Source: Sialis fuliginosa
Lineage: Eukaryota > Arthropoda > Insecta > Megaloptera > Sialidae
Reading direction: 5' to 3'
DNA length: 64,000 nucleotides
Assembly: GCA_961205875.1 (NCBI GenBank)
Contig: OY540816.1
Coordinates: forward strand, 18,610,701-18,674,700
Below the pieces are notes generated by a model. The model was not told the DNA's origin. It did no database searches and saw only the letters and a program-made list of their open reading frames with translations. This document shows positions 1 to 11,629 of the stretch, one piece after another (within the stretch, counting starts at the first letter, position 1; each line of letters begins with the position of its first letter). The position numbers were made by a program, and so were the translations under genes.

Positions 1-512
1 CACACATTTACACATACAAACATGCATACACACACATATACATGTATATTTTCACAAATACATGCATCAGTAATAGTACGAGTGCGTAACCGTTGTGGAA
101 ATTTTCATTGTACATAAATACATGATAAATATTTTATAGTACATGGGCAGAAATGTGTTTGAATAATAAGAAATTGTGCTGTGATGCATTGTAGTGATGT
201 AGATTCGCCCAGTTCTGCTTGCTATAAACACTTTTAGTTATTGCGGTGTCCGTGGAATGCGTGTGTCTGGTCTACTTGGCGGTGAATTGTTCCTGAAAGG
301 AGGTAGTCGTTATCCATGAGAAGATATTTTGCGTTTCAGTTTAGAAAACAAGTCTAAAATTACTCTATCTAGGATTTTAGGTAACTACATATTTCAAATT
401 CATGGACAATTATATTTGTGATCAATATACTCTCAAATATTACATGGATATTCTAAAATCGAATAGTCTGAATCATATTAACTGTAATAAGATTGAAATG
501 TTGATCTCGAAT
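1..512. other. non-coding DNA, CA/TA-rich start
   Basis: The first 50 bases are a degenerate CA/TA-rich simple repeat. The rest is unstructured AT-rich DNA in which I see no gene. Given the Rim exons downstream on the + strand, it is probably Rim intron, but that is inference. Confidence 0.4.
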
Positions 513-975
513 GCCCGGTATTATAGACCAGGCGCTAAAAGGAAGTGAGTGGAAATAATATGACAACCGGAAACTATGTTCAGATTCGTATACCTGATAC
601 CTTAAAGAACTTAAAAGTGCAAGCTTGCATTTTTAAGTTGTTTAAGGTATCAGGTATACGAATCTCAACATAGTTGCTAGTTATCATATTATTTCCACTC
701 CCTTTCTTCTAGCGCCTCGTCTAATTACAGACTAGCAAAAATTCACTGGCTTGCAAGCACTTTCAAACGGGGTATCAAATTTATATGACAGTTTTCTTGG
801 AGTTTTTGAAAGATAGCTGCATGCATAGTAAGTAAAAACAAAAGTGTGTAAAGTATATTTACTAACCAACTTACTGCGCATGCAACTATCTGTCAAAAAC
901 TGGCATATAAGTTTGATACCCCGTTTGAAAGTACTTGCAGGCTAGTAAATTTTTGCTAGTTAGTCTGTAATACTG
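513..975. mobile_element. nested MITEs: short palindrome inside a CCGGTATTATA-type element
   Basis: The outer element begins with CCGGTATTATAGAC and ends with GTCTGTAATACTGG. It contains inverted arms around TTTCAAACGGGGTATCAAA and its complement. A second, near-perfect palindrome (about 528-717, ends GGCGCTA.../...TAGCGCC) interrupts its left end, with arms meeting near the AAGCTT at about 630. Related copies of the outer family lie at 11,172-11,372, 14,887-15,441, 22,824-22,960 and, diverged, 53,100-53,345. The family is non-autonomous, with no coding capacity. Confidence 0.6.
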
Positions 976-2126
976 GATAATAATTACATAGTTGCATTTA
1001 AATATCATAAAAAAAATCATAATCCAAATTTACTGGTGTAAGGATTAAAATGTTTTGATAAGAAACCAAATATCTTCTCATACAACACTTTGTGGAATAT
1101 TTTCTACCAGAAGTGTACAGACTGTTCTCATTGGACACTGCGTATATATATATATATTTAGGCCGGAAGTAGTGAAAACGGCGAAAACTTGACTGCTTGC
1201 ACAACTATTGTGGCTATTTTGTGTTATTCGTGTCAATCCTATTCTTGTATCGTTCTTCGATTCAAATGCGATGATCTTTATTGAAAAACGTATAAATTAG
1301 TAGAAATAACGATGGTTAAACAGAATTGCTTTGCTTCTCTGATAAAATATCAACCGATGGAAGACTGTAAAAATATTTTAAAATGCAGTAATTGTTCATA
1401 TTCTCTTCTTCCATTATTCATTTTGCTTCGTAATCTTCTAGATTACTATAAAAAAATTCGTTGACATCATTTTCATTCCTGAACAAAAATTGTAGAAAAA
1501 AATCTTGCTTTATTCACAAATATAATCAAAAAAGTAATTTTTGAAAAACTTGTAGGTTGTAATATCTTGCAAACCGCGATGAAGCAATTTGGGTAAAAAA
1601 TTCGGATTCAGTATGCCAAAAAAAAAACTATAAATTCAGTCGAATTATCAAAAAACTTTTTTCGAAATTTTGTACACCTATGATATTTGTAAATATTAAA
1701 ATGTATCTACTTATGCAAACCACAATATGTCTCTTATTAAATACATTATTTTGTATGTTTTACAAACAGTATACGTTTTTTAATAAATTTCACTTTTTGA
1801 ATCAAAGATATTCAAGAATTGGTTGTTTTTTGGATCAATGTTAAAAGTGTTTGGTGTAACTTTATTCATGTGAATTGTATCAAATTCAGCGGATGATGAG
1901 AAACTTATCTGGTGATGAGAAAGTAAAGATCACTCACGTTCGGCATTTGTCGTCAGTTGTGAGTTAATTAACTACAGCAGTAAATTCAAAAACCGATCAT
2001 ATAAATTCGGGTTTTGTTCCCAGCTATGCAGAGTTATACTTATGAACAGGCGCTAGTTGGGGGCCTAGTAAAATTAGGCAACTACATAGAAGGGTGGGGG
2101 GGGGGCTCGAACAGATAGTTTTTTGG
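976..2126. other. gene-free AT-rich DNA
   Basis: No coding exon or RNA gene is visible. There is a short (TA)n run near 1,144-1,157 and a G-tract at about 2,095-2,105. Open frames here are short and lack codon character. Confidence 0.4.
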
Positions 2127-3060
2127 CAGTGGCGAAGCGTCCATGGAAGCAGTGCTTGTAACTAAATAATTCTACGTCTTATTTTCTTGTATTTTAGTCG
2201 ATTTTTGTATGACGAGTTGAAGTTCACTGCAGGAAATTTCACTAAAAAATTTAGAATTTTTGATTTCGTTAAAAGTATGTTTATTGTATAGAAAATGACG
2301 TGAAAAGTTGTTTGTTTCAAACCGCAGGTCTATATCTCAAACCGTTCTCGAGATATAGCCTCTCAAAGTTTTAGTTTTTTCAAATTTTTGGAGAAAAATG
2401 GCCATAACTTTTGAACGCGTGGTCGGAATTGATTTTAGTTGACGGATTTGAAATCAGCGTGTCAAAATCTATATAATGACATGTATAATATCTTAAAACT
2501 CGAAAAAAAATTTTTTGTGAAAAATCGAAAAAATTCAAAGGGGTATACCTTAAAAAAATGTCGATTTTTAACAAAAAAATTTTTGTCGGATTTTAAAGTA
2601 TTATACATGTCATTATATAGATTTTGACACGTTGATTTCAAATCCGTCAACTAAAATCAATTCCGACCACACGTTCAAAAGTTATGGCCTTTTTTCTCCA
2701 AAAATTTAAAAAAACTAAAACTTTGAGAGGCTATATCTCGAGAACGGTTTGAGATACAGACCTGCGGTTTGAAACAAACAACTTTTCACATCATTTTCTA
2801 TACAATAAACATACTTTTATCGAAATAAAAAATTATAAATTTTTTAGTGAAATTTCCTGCAGTGAACTTCAACTCGTCATACAAATATCGACTAAAATAG
2901 AAAAAAATAAGACGTAGAATCATTTAGTTACTATATAAATATATAAGAATGTATTTAAAAAAGTAAAAGCTTGAATTTAACTAGTTTTGTTTTTGTTAAT
3001 AGGAGGGAGAGGATTGACAAAATATGCTTCCCTTATTAAAAATTTCACGCCTCGCCACTG
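2127..3060. mobile_element. hAT-like non-autonomous element, 934 bp, with 8-bp TSD
   Basis: The terminal inverted repeats read CAGTGGCGAAGCG on the left and CGCCTCGCCACTG on the right. Both ends are flanked by the identical 8-bp duplication TTTTTTGG (2,119-2,126 and 3,061-3,068). CAGTG termini with an 8-bp duplication are the signature of hAT transposons. No transposase frame is present. Most of the interior is one large palindrome, listed separately. The perfect duplication suggests a fairly recent insertion. Confidence 0.8.
2158..2931. repeat. 774-bp near-perfect palindrome (two arms of about 385 bp)
   Basis: The left arm starts GTAACTAAATAATTCTACG and the right arm ends CGTAGAATCATTTAGTTAC; the arms stay complementary towards a centre near 2,545. 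The two similar 62-residue open frames on opposite strands here are a by-product of the palindrome, not genes. It lies wholly inside the hAT-like element. Confidence 0.8.
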
Positions 3061-3312
3061 TTTTTTGGGTGCGCGTTACATCAAGTTTCTGAAATACCCA
3101 CCCAATATCTGACCTGAAATATTAGACTAGACGTTATATATTCACGTTAAAAAAATTTTTCCCAATATCATGATATTTTTTTTATAAAAAAAATCTTTTA
3201 AATGGTGCGCCTTGGGCTTCAAAATAAATGAATCAATAAGCTACAACATCGATAACAAAAGTTGAACGTGAGGTGTCATTTTATCAAATATGTATATTCA
3301 ACTTTCGTTGTT

Positions 3313-3639
3313 CATAATGGTCACGTTCACGAGTGACCAAAAACAGTGAACAACGAGCTTTGATTGGTTGATTCATGGAATTTCTGGTAGATCGTACCAG
3401 AAATTTTTAAACGTGTAAGGAAGTGAGACAGAAGTAACCATAAAGAGATAGAAACTAGTGTTCTTTGGTTAGCCTGGTCACTAATTTCTATCTCTTTCTA
3501 GTTACTTCTTTCTCACTTCTTTACACGCTTAAAAAATGACATTCTTTAAATTTCTGGTACATTCCACCAGAAATTCCATGAATCAACCAATCAAAGCTCG
3601 TTGTTCACTATTTTTGGTCAGTCTTGAACGTGGCCAATG
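3313..3639. repeat. long inverted repeat, MITE-like
   Basis: The arms share AGTGAACAACGAGC / GCTCGTTGTTCACT and continue through TGATTGGTTGATTCATGGAA and its complement, then GTGAGACAGAAGTAAC against GTTACTTCTTTCTCAC. Bases that do not match make up only a small part. No coding capacity and no convincing target duplication were found. Confidence 0.6.
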
Positions 3640-4395
3640 TATATAAGTATATTAACTATTACATTTAACACTTTTATTTTCATATTGTGATAAATTTTAC
3701 CGTTTCTTTAGTATTGAAAACAGAAAATAGCCAATATTTAACAAACTAGCTTGGGCGATATTTAATTCTTTGATATTTTCTTTTATTATAGCGTTTCAAG
3801 ATGCACATTTATCCCTACTGTTCCTGATATAGTATTAACAGTTTTACGATAAACAATAATTATATCATTTGATTAACACTGATTAATTAATTAACAAAAT
3901 TAATGCATATTTAAATAGATTTCTTGCAGTGTTATTCTTAAAAACCCAAGATATTTTTGGTTTTTGATAGTAAAATATTATAACTTAAAAGTGAAATTAA
4001 AATCAAGTACGTTTTTTTATGGTCATTTTTTTTATATTAGAAAAACACTGTAAGGAAATGTTCAATTTTTATCATAAATTAAATTAGGTAATATATTGTT
4101 GAATTGAAAGTTGAAAAAGTACATTTTTTTGACTTTCTTACGTTCTTATAGAATTTCTGTAGTATATTATAATAGATTGTATTGCTATAGTATTTTATAC
4201 TGGATGTGGGCAAGAATTGGAACTAGAGATAGATATGAATAATAAATAACTCCCAATTGTTTAACACACTAATTATATTTATTATTACAAGTGGGTGAGA
4301 GTGGGGGGAAATTTGATAGCAATATTGTAAAATTTGTTATAATTATTCTTTATATTAAATTATGCGGGAAAATAAAATAAAAAATAATTTAAAGT
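3640..4395. other. gene-free AT-rich DNA
   Basis: AT-rich sequence with no supported gene, RNA or repeat structure. Confidence 0.4.
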
Positions 4396-5190
4396 TCAGT
4401 AACTTAGTCCTGCCTTTTTGAAAAAATATAAACAAGTTGTGTTGCAATGTATTTTGCTACTGTTGTATACAAATGTGCTATTTCGAAAAATTCGTTTTCG
4501 CCAATACCAAAAAATTGGTACATTGATATAATTTTTAAAATAAAAGTTTGCTCCACCATTTTTATTTAGGAAAGAGCTCCATTTGTACAGTGAAATGCAG
4601 AAGTGGTCGTCTAGTTTTCATTCAAATTCGCTTATCATAAACTTAGTAAGCTCCTTCCATTTGATTATTATAATATTTAAATCATTTCTCCTTGTATCAA
4701 ACAAAGACAGATATTTTGAAACTCATTTGCTAGATAAAGAAGTACTCTTTGTTTATAGTACTCATATATATTAGTGCGATTAAATTATTATGTAATCTAT
4801 TGAAAATTGTATAAATAAATTTTGTTGCAAAAAATATTTGATATTCCGAACTTTAGTATTTAAAAATGTTAAACTTGATATAAAATTAATTAATGAAATG
4901 GACGTATATTTGTGTTTTTATTTAAAATGATAACTATATAAGCTCCGCCTTAGAAAAAGTGATTGTGACCTTTACGATGGTAGACGACTTCTGAAGCCCA
5001 TATTACATTAGAATGGAGCTCAAATTTTTAATAAAATGGTAGGGCTAACATACTGTAAAAATTATATCAGTTTGCCAATTTTTTGTAACGGAGATTACGA
5101 ATTTTTCGAAGAAGCTAATTTAAACACAACTATATAGCACAATACCTGTTTTTAATTTTTCAAAAAAGAGAGGACTAAGTTACTATGATT
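4396..5190. mobile_element. inverted-repeat element of about 795 bp
   Basis: The outer arms are AGTAACTTAGTCCTGCC at the left and GGACTAAGTTACT at the right. Further in, GAAAAATTCGTTTTCGCC is matched by an inverted GAATTTTTCGAAGAAG. The inner segment at about 4,600-4,860 matches the reverse complement of 34,920-35,165, inside the element in intron 1 of gene B, so the two insertions share a component. The small open frame inside is not gene-like. Confidence 0.5.
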
Positions 5191-5523
5191 TTTAGTTTAG
5201 AAAGAAGGGCACGAACATTCTGTGTATTATAATTTATTTTATAAAGCGATAAATCGATCGAAAAATTAAATAGCAACTACAACGAGATAATTGATATTGG
5301 ATTAATAATCCAGTATCGATAAATATCTGCAGTTCTACAATTCTGACCACACCCACGTAGATCTAGCCGCCTTTCTTTGAAATTAGCGCATCGTCGTAAT
5401 TATAATTTTGACAAAATCAATAAAAATAAAAATAAATCGGACGGGCAAAAGTGATCGAGATTCGACTGGCGTGTGTATGACGCCTCTAATCTATGGTATG
5501 TTTTGTTTTGGCCCCGTGCGCAG

Positions 5524-5677
5524 AAAATGCAAGCACTACTGCTGTCGTGAGTAGTAGAAAGCGCGTTAGTCCAAGTATACAGAGGTCGCAGGAGGTCGTG
5601 CCGCCATACAGAGCATCCCAAGATGGAGGGCAACGCGCCTCGAGCCTCAACTCTATATCAAGTTCGGAGGGATCATC
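5524..5677 (+). CDS. Rim: Rim exon (Ser-rich linker before the C2B domain)
   Basis: This exon encodes a low-complexity Ser/Gln/Arg-rich segment ending in SLNSISSSEGSS. A clear donor, GTAAGT, follows at 5,678. The exon ends after two bases of a serine codon; the exon starting at 10,251 supplies the third base and continues with Trp-Ser-Pro in the reading frame of the C2B exon, so the two splice together exactly. The acceptor at 5,522-5,523 (pyrimidine-rich, ending GCGCAG) is the best candidate, but an alternative AG at 5,579-5,580 is possible. In Rim proteins this region links the central domains to the C-terminal C2B. N-terminal exons (zinc finger, PDZ, C2A) are not in the window. Confidence 0.65.
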
Positions 5678-6993
5678 GTAAGTACTCCGTGAACAATTCC
5701 CCCCACATCCTACCTCGGCCCCAATTCTGTTGTACATACCCCGATTCCTCTTGTTTTTTATGGTCTGGTATTCGAACACCTTGAAAATGTTGGGGTAGGT
5801 TTTATGCATTCATTACATTTCAGTGCAATAAAAAAGTGTAAAACAGCTGTATGCAGGTGAGGCCATGCGAGTTGCTATCATAGATCGAACACATTCGTGT
5901 TTTCCGAAAGGGAAATTTTCTGTTGTACTAACTATGTCGAATGTGTCTGATTTAAAAATAAACTGTCACTGGACTCACATGAATATAGCTCGTGCACCAC
6001 TGGTGTAAATTTCAAAATTTCCGTTTCTACATCTCTTATGATTTTATAATAAAGTTTTAATTTTATTCATTTCAATTACATATTTATTACGAAGAAAAAT
6101 GTGCTACCTTTAGTATTACAAAATTTTCAAGGTGTTTTTTTTATATATTATTGTTTTTTTACTTGTTTTAAACATAGACAAATGCTAAAAATCGAAAGAA
6201 ATATTTTTTTATTGATCTCTTAAATAAAATATATATAAATATTTTATTATTTATAGATAATAAATTAATATTAATATTCGATTACATTTGACTTGTTTTA
6301 TTTTATTTTTACGTTAAACACCAATCAGTTTAATTCTTGATTTTTCCTGTATTAAAACGTTGTCCTTCTTTGTTATAACATCTAAATTAACATTTATTTG
6401 CGCCTGGATCTTGGGTTTTATCACTAACAAAAATATATTATAACTATAAAAAATTTGAATGGTTTTTTACTAGTTCAGATCTCATTATATTGCTTCTATC
6501 AGACTATAAGTTATTTATTATGATTGAGAAATATGCCGTATGGACAATGTGGATTAATTTACACTTTACTTACTTAACTTTATACCTCAAACAAGTATAC
6601 TAACTTCAGAGGAGGCAAATCATAATATCAGGTTTCGATCAAACATGTTTGGCTTATACCTTCCGAACGTATTTGATCTGAACCAGCCTCATCTGAGTTT
6701 AATACAGGATAAAACCCAATCAAATTTGACCATTTTCAAAATTGTTTCATTTATAAAAAATAAAAAAAAATATACCCACACAAAATATACGGACAATATC
6801 CTCACCCTATTCTTTACCAAACTCGTTTCTGTTGTGTCGCCTGTATTATGTACGCACAAAACCGCACTAACCTTAACTGTGGCCGTATACCTCTGCATTC
6901 GGTGTCTAACTGTCATCTACGTGGAATGGTATGTATTTTAGTTTTGCTACGCATTTACTGTATCTTGTTGCTTTAAGTATATTGTCGATTAAA
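5678..6993 (+). other. Rim: Rim intron, 5' part
   Basis: This is the start of the 4.57-kb intron between the Ser-rich exon and the C2B exon. It is AT-rich, with no additional exon I can support. Confidence 0.5.
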
Positions 6994-7945
6994 CATACCA
7001 AAAGTCAAGTGTGCCTTGCATTTGTAACAATCCAAGGCACTTTGGTATGCTATTAAATATTAATATTGAACATACCAAAAGTCAAGTGTGTCTTGCATTT
7101 GTAACAATCCAAGGCACTTTGGTATGACAGATTACTATTTAAATATTAATTGAACATACCAAGAGTCAAGTGTGCCTTGCATTTATAACAATCCAAGGCA
7201 CTTTGGTATAACAAATGACTATTCAAATATTAATAAAATATGCTAAAAGTCAAGTGTGCTTTGCATTTGTAACAATCCAAAGCACCTTGCTATGACAAAT
7301 TACTATTTAAATATTAATTGAACATACCAAGTCAAGTGTGCCTTGTATTTGTAACAATCCAAGGCACTTTGGTATAACAAATGACTATTCAAATATTAAT
7401 AAACATGCTAAAAGTCAAATGTGCTTTGCATTTGGAACAATCCAAAGCACCTTGCTATGACAGATTACTATTTAAATATTAATTGAACATACCAAGAGTC
7501 AAGTGTGCCTTGCATTTGTAACAATTCAAGGCACTTTGGTATGATTATTAAATATTAATTGAACATACCAAAAGTCAAGTTTGCCTTGCATTTGTAACAA
7601 TCCAAGGAACTTTGGTATGACAAATTACTATTTAAATATTAATTGAATATACCAAAAGTCAAGTATGCCTTGCATTTGTAACAAATCAAGGCATTTTGGT
7701 ATAACAAATGACTGTTAAAATATTAATTGACCATGCCAAAAGTTAAGTGTGCCTTGCATTTGTAACAATCCAAGGCACTTTGGTATGACAAATTACTATT
7801 TAAATATTAATTGAATATACCAAGAGTCAAGTGTGCCTTGTATTTGCAACAATTTAAGGCACTGGTATAACAAATGATTGTTAAAATATTAATTGATCAT
7901 GCCAAAAGTCAAGTATGCCTTGCATTTGTAACGATTCAAAGCATA
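6994..7945. repeat. tandem array of about 12 hairpin-forming units in a Rim intron
   Basis: The unit is about 80-90 bp. It has an imperfect palindrome of about 56 bp (CATACCAAA, an 8-base bulge, GTGCCTTG, a 14-base loop, CAAGGCAC, TTTGGTATG) and a spacer rich in AAATATTAATTGA. Copies start near 6,994, 7,071, 7,154, 7,239, 7,323, 7,404, 7,487, 7,564, 7,648, 7,732, 7,815 and 7,898; the last is degenerate. Several copies carry paired substitutions that keep the stem. Copies at 7,239 and 7,404 have GTGCTTTG opposite CAAAGCAC. The copy at 7,648 has ATGCCTTG opposite CAAGGCAT and TATACC opposite GGTATA. It is either a satellite grown from a MITE or a cluster of small-RNA-like hairpins. Confidence 0.85.
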
Positions 7946-9635
7946 AAAACAATGACTTTCATTTGGGAATAATACGAACTCATATGTTTTTGTATCAGTT
8001 TACGGTAAAGAAAATAGAAGGATTTTCTATAATTTTTCACTGTGGACAGATATAAAAACAGTAATCAAATTAAAGAAATTAATTTGAATATACTTATATA
8101 AAGCAATCGATCGTATCAATGAATGTAGTACAATTTTGGATTGATTTAATCCATTGTTTTACTACTTGGCTTTAATTTACTTTAGCTAATTGTATGCATG
8201 GTATTTTGTCGTTGCATGAAGTTCACAATACTGTCACAATATACACAGCACAAAATACAATCTGTCTAAAATATTTCGATATATTTTGTTACAATCAAGA
8301 CGTCTCTATCTCTCTCTCTTTGACTTTTTTCGATGTGTTCAGATCCTATATATTGCTGTTGTTAAGATTTTATATCGTATTTTTATATTCTGTTAAGAAC
8401 ATATTTATTCGATAATTTAAGTTTCAGATGTAGAAGATAATAGATTGTACAACTGTATTTATCAAGATAAACCAAAAATATATGTATTTTAAAATTTATA
8501 AAATCTATGTTTAAATAATTTAGACTGAATTGATAAATACATTTGTAAAAAATCGTTATATATATTGTCCATCAAAATTAAATTTGAAATAGTTAAAAAA
8601 AACTATTTTTGATTTTAGTGGAAAATATTTTTACATATTTGTAGAAAACAAAGGACAATATCTGATTTGCCCTTTCTGTCGGCGCCCATGAAAGTGATAT
8701 GTACATACAATAAAGGAGCCGTTTAGAAGCAAAGGCGACTATATCCAAAAAAAATTTATATAATATCAATTTTTGTTACGGAGTTAATCGTTTCGGCTTC
8801 TTACGTCACAGATATTGCTGAAACACTGTACATTTGTACATGGAAGCAAAGTTTTTAGTTGCACTAGGGTACACTTTAGCTTTACAACTATCAACAAAAA
8901 ATGTAGAATAGCTAAAAGTGTAAATATAAATTGTAAGAAAAATTGTAAGGTACCATTGGTTTAAATATTAATTTTGTTTCAAAAGTAAGTATTTTAGATC
9001 CAAAAACAAGAATTATTTGCACATGCACTGAATTATGTAAATAAAAATTTTGAATTGTTGATTTTCAAAAATAAATTGGTTAAAAACTTTGTTTCCGATT
9101 TTTTATATTTTATAAATCACTCGTACATATTTTATAAAGCGTTTTAAAGCTTTTATAATTTATTTTGATCAGTGCCTTTGACATTCTCTATATTTATTTT
9201 TATTTTTTCATGGGTGATGTTATTTTCAATTCGATTCGGACAAAATTTAAAAATAATAACTACATATAAAACTTTTATAACAGATTATAACCAGAAACTA
9301 TTAAGAGTTTGATAAAGCAGATGTAGCCAATTGGTTGATTGCTATCTACCAATCGTTTTTGACGAGTTTTAAATAAGAATTCTAGTTATATAATTCTTTA
9401 TTAAAATAATGTACAACGAAACTAAAAAGATGGTAGATTGCATCACAAATTTAATTGGCCGCTCCTGTGATATAGCGCTATATATTATATAGAATTTAAA
9501 CTTCAAAAGTCTTTAACTTGATACAAATTCGAAAATATCAAATTAATTTAAGGAGTGTGTTCAGGATCTCTGGTTAGATAAATATGCAACCAAATTGTAA
9601 ATCCCAAATTAAGAAACTGGGAAATATAATCATTT
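7946..9635 (+). other. Rim: Rim intron, gene-free AT-rich DNA
   Basis: No exon, RNA gene or clear repeat was seen in this intronic stretch. The longest open frames have no recognisable protein content. Confidence 0.4.
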
Positions 9636-10040
9636 TATTCCAAGCTGATGAAGACATAGGAAAATTAAAATAGGGTGAATTAGAAGTGTTGTAGTAGCCT
9701 TTGCTCAAATTTAACGATGTATGATTGGTGCATTTTGAAATGCCGCTTCGAATCTACTTGATAAATTTTAAATCAGGCAATAGTGTTTTGTTTTCAATTT
9801 TAAAGCAGCACTGTTGAATCGCACAGTACGCGATTGAATCGCGCTACTGAAAATCGCCAGTGTATAAAGGATTTTAAAATTGAAAACAAAACACTATTGA
9901 CTAATTTAAAATTTATCAAGTAAATTCGAGGCGGCATTTCAAAATGCACCAATGACACATTGTTAAATTTAACCAAAGGCTACTACAACACTTCTGATTC
10001 CACTCATGTTAAATTTCCTATGTCTTAATTAATCAACTAA
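9636..10040. mobile_element. inverted-repeat MITE, same family as 46,883-47,295
   Basis: The left arm contains AGAAGTGTTGTAGTAGCC and TTGGTGCATTTTGAAATGCC; the right arm contains their complements, with GGCGGCATTTCAAAATG. Inner arms around GTTTTGTTTTCAATTTTA also pair. The same arms occur in the element downstream of gene B. It lies in the Rim intron about 200 bp before the C2B exon. Confidence 0.7.
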
Positions 10041-10250
10041 AGTATGGAAATAATTTGAATACCTACGAATGGTTTCCAAAATTTCTCAAAAGTTTCCTCA
10101 GGCTACTGAAATATCATGTTAGTTTAAATAAACCTTTGCAGTGTAAGTCACCGAGTTCATGTTTAGTTGTAAGAGTTCCTTAACACACTTATCGACCCTG
10201 ATGTGATTAACTTCCAACAAGTGACTGAGATTTGGTACTTTACGATATAG

Positions 10251-10605
10251 ATGGTCACCTTCACTGCGTTTGGCGGGCGAAGGGGGGCAACTGTCTGACT
10301 TCATCGACGGTCTCGGCCCAGGTCAGCTGGTCGGTAGACAAGTACTGGGCGCTCCGGCCCTCGGTGATATCCAGCTATCGATGTGCTACCAGAAAGGTTA
10401 CCTCGAAGTCGAGGTGATCAGAGCTAGAGGTCTCCAGGCTAGACCCGGCTCCAAAGTGTTGCCTGCCCCCTACGTCAAAGTGTACTTAGTTAGTGGAAAG
10501 AAGTGTATAGCCAAGGCGAAGACATCTACAGCGAGAAGAACTCTAGATCCGTTGTACCAGCAGCAACTCGCGTTTAGAGAACCTTTCCAAGGATGCATCC
10601 TCCAA
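10251..10605 (+). CDS. Rim: Rim exon: first part of the C2B domain
   Basis: Rim is the presynaptic active-zone scaffold that couples Rab3 vesicles and calcium channels; its C2B domain lacks full calcium co-ordination. This exon opens WSPSLRLAGEGGQLSDFIDG and continues with the family-specific LGPGQLVGRQ, then LEVEVIRARGLQARPGSK, PAPYVKVYL and RRTLDPLYQQ. These match the invariant C2B core of insect and vertebrate RIM proteins. The acceptor TATAG ends at 10,250 and the donor is CAA|GTATGT. The left boundary is fixed by phase, since one base completes the serine codon split across the preceding intron. The right end is phase 0 and joins the next exon at VTVWGDYG. Confidence 0.92.
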
Positions 10606-11422
10606 GTATGTATTTTATCTACCAATTTTGTTTTAGGCAGAAAAAAATTTAATTAAATTATGTAGTGTCTAATATATACTCAGGGAAAATTAATGGAATA
10701 GAAGATTTTTTCGAAAAATGTGCTAATTTTCGAAGTAGTTGGGTCAGTATGATCATTTTGGGTTTAAAATTGGTCTGCTTTTCGAATTCAGGCATTATTT
10801 ATATGTTATTGAAGGTTTTTTTGGTCACATCGTGGTTATAAAATTCTGCACGGAGATGTCTGATTTTTTTTATCAAACTTCAAAATACCCTATAATCTTA
10901 GTTCTACTTTTAAGAAAAAAAAAACAGATATAATGTTCTATCGAAACACATAAAATTTAAGAATGTAATATTCTATACGAACCAAAAATCTTTGAATGTT
11001 TAAAGTTTAACAAATTTGTCATTGCAAGAGGCAATACGTTTTTTAGATAATGTGTATTTATAATGTTTTTCATGTTTTATATCAACATTTTGGGATTACA
11101 TTTTTTTAATTGTATACTTTTTGTATTCAAACTCGAAAAAATGCTACAAACATTGAAAAATGTGTTTTAAGGCAATTTTGCTAGCTAGCAAGCACTTTCA
11201 AATGGAGTATTAATTCTGTGATAGTATTAATGGATTAGCTACAGAATTTTGAGCAGTGATACAATTTATTTATTTAAAATTGAAACTTCAGGAGAATTGT
11301 CAGATAGGTTAGAAACCTAATTTGAAAGTGTTTGCTAGTTAGCAAATTTTGTTAGCTCCTTTATAATACCAGACATTTTTTCTTAAAATTTGTACATCGA
11401 GTAATCTATAATTAATTTACAG
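10606..11422 (+). other. Rim: Rim last intron
   Basis: This 817-bp intron has a GTATGT donor and a TTTACAG acceptor. It is AT-rich and contains the MITE at about 11,172-11,372; nothing else is recognised. Confidence 0.6.
11172..11372. mobile_element. MITE of the CCGGTATTATA family in the last Rim intron
   Basis: The left arm has GCTAGCAAGCACTTTCAAAT and the right arm its complement, followed by GTTAGCTCCTTTATAATACC. It is the same family as at 22,824, 14,887 and 718. Confidence 0.6.
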
Positions 11423-11629
11423 GTAACCGTTTGGGGTGACTACGGACGCATCGAGGGCAAAAAAGTGTTCATGGGCGTCGCTCAAATAATGCTGGACGAT
11501 CTGAACCTGTCCAACATTGTGATCGGGTGGTACAAGCTGTTTGGGACAACTTCCTTGGTTAGTGGGCCACCATCACTAGGCCTATCTCGCCGCAGCTCCA
11601 TTGCTAGCCTAGACTCACTTAAACTGTGA
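11423..11629 (+). CDS. Rim: Rim last coding exon: end of C2B and C-terminus
   Basis: The exon encodes 68 residues and a TGA stop. It starts VTVWGDYGRIEGKKVFMGVA, completing the C2B beta-sandwich, and passes through GWYKLFGTTSLVSG. It ends with the Ser-rich tail LSRRSSIASLDSLKL, a conserved C-terminus in insect Rim. The acceptor AATTTACAG ends at 11,422. Together with the two upstream exons it gives a continuous C-terminal reading frame of about 237 residues. The 3' UTR follows; its end is not determinable by eye. Confidence 0.92.
   Translation, partial: VTVWGDYGRIEGKKVFMGVAQIMLDDLNLSNIVIGWYKLFGTTSLVSGPPSLGLSRRSSIASLDSLKL

Noticed and set aside
240..320. Possible small exon in a locally GC-richer stretch
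   Set aside because: About 26 open codons, but no good donor and no match to Rim or any family I know.
2439..2650. Two similar 62-residue open frames on opposite strands
   Set aside because: They are mirror products of the palindrome at 2,158-2,931, not genes.
6994..7945. CRISPR-like array
   Set aside because: The units are tandem and similar throughout, including the 'spacers', and the genome is eukaryotic.
10119..10304. Minus-strand frame overlapping the Rim C2B exon
   Set aside because: It overlaps a strongly conserved exon on the other strand and has no family match.
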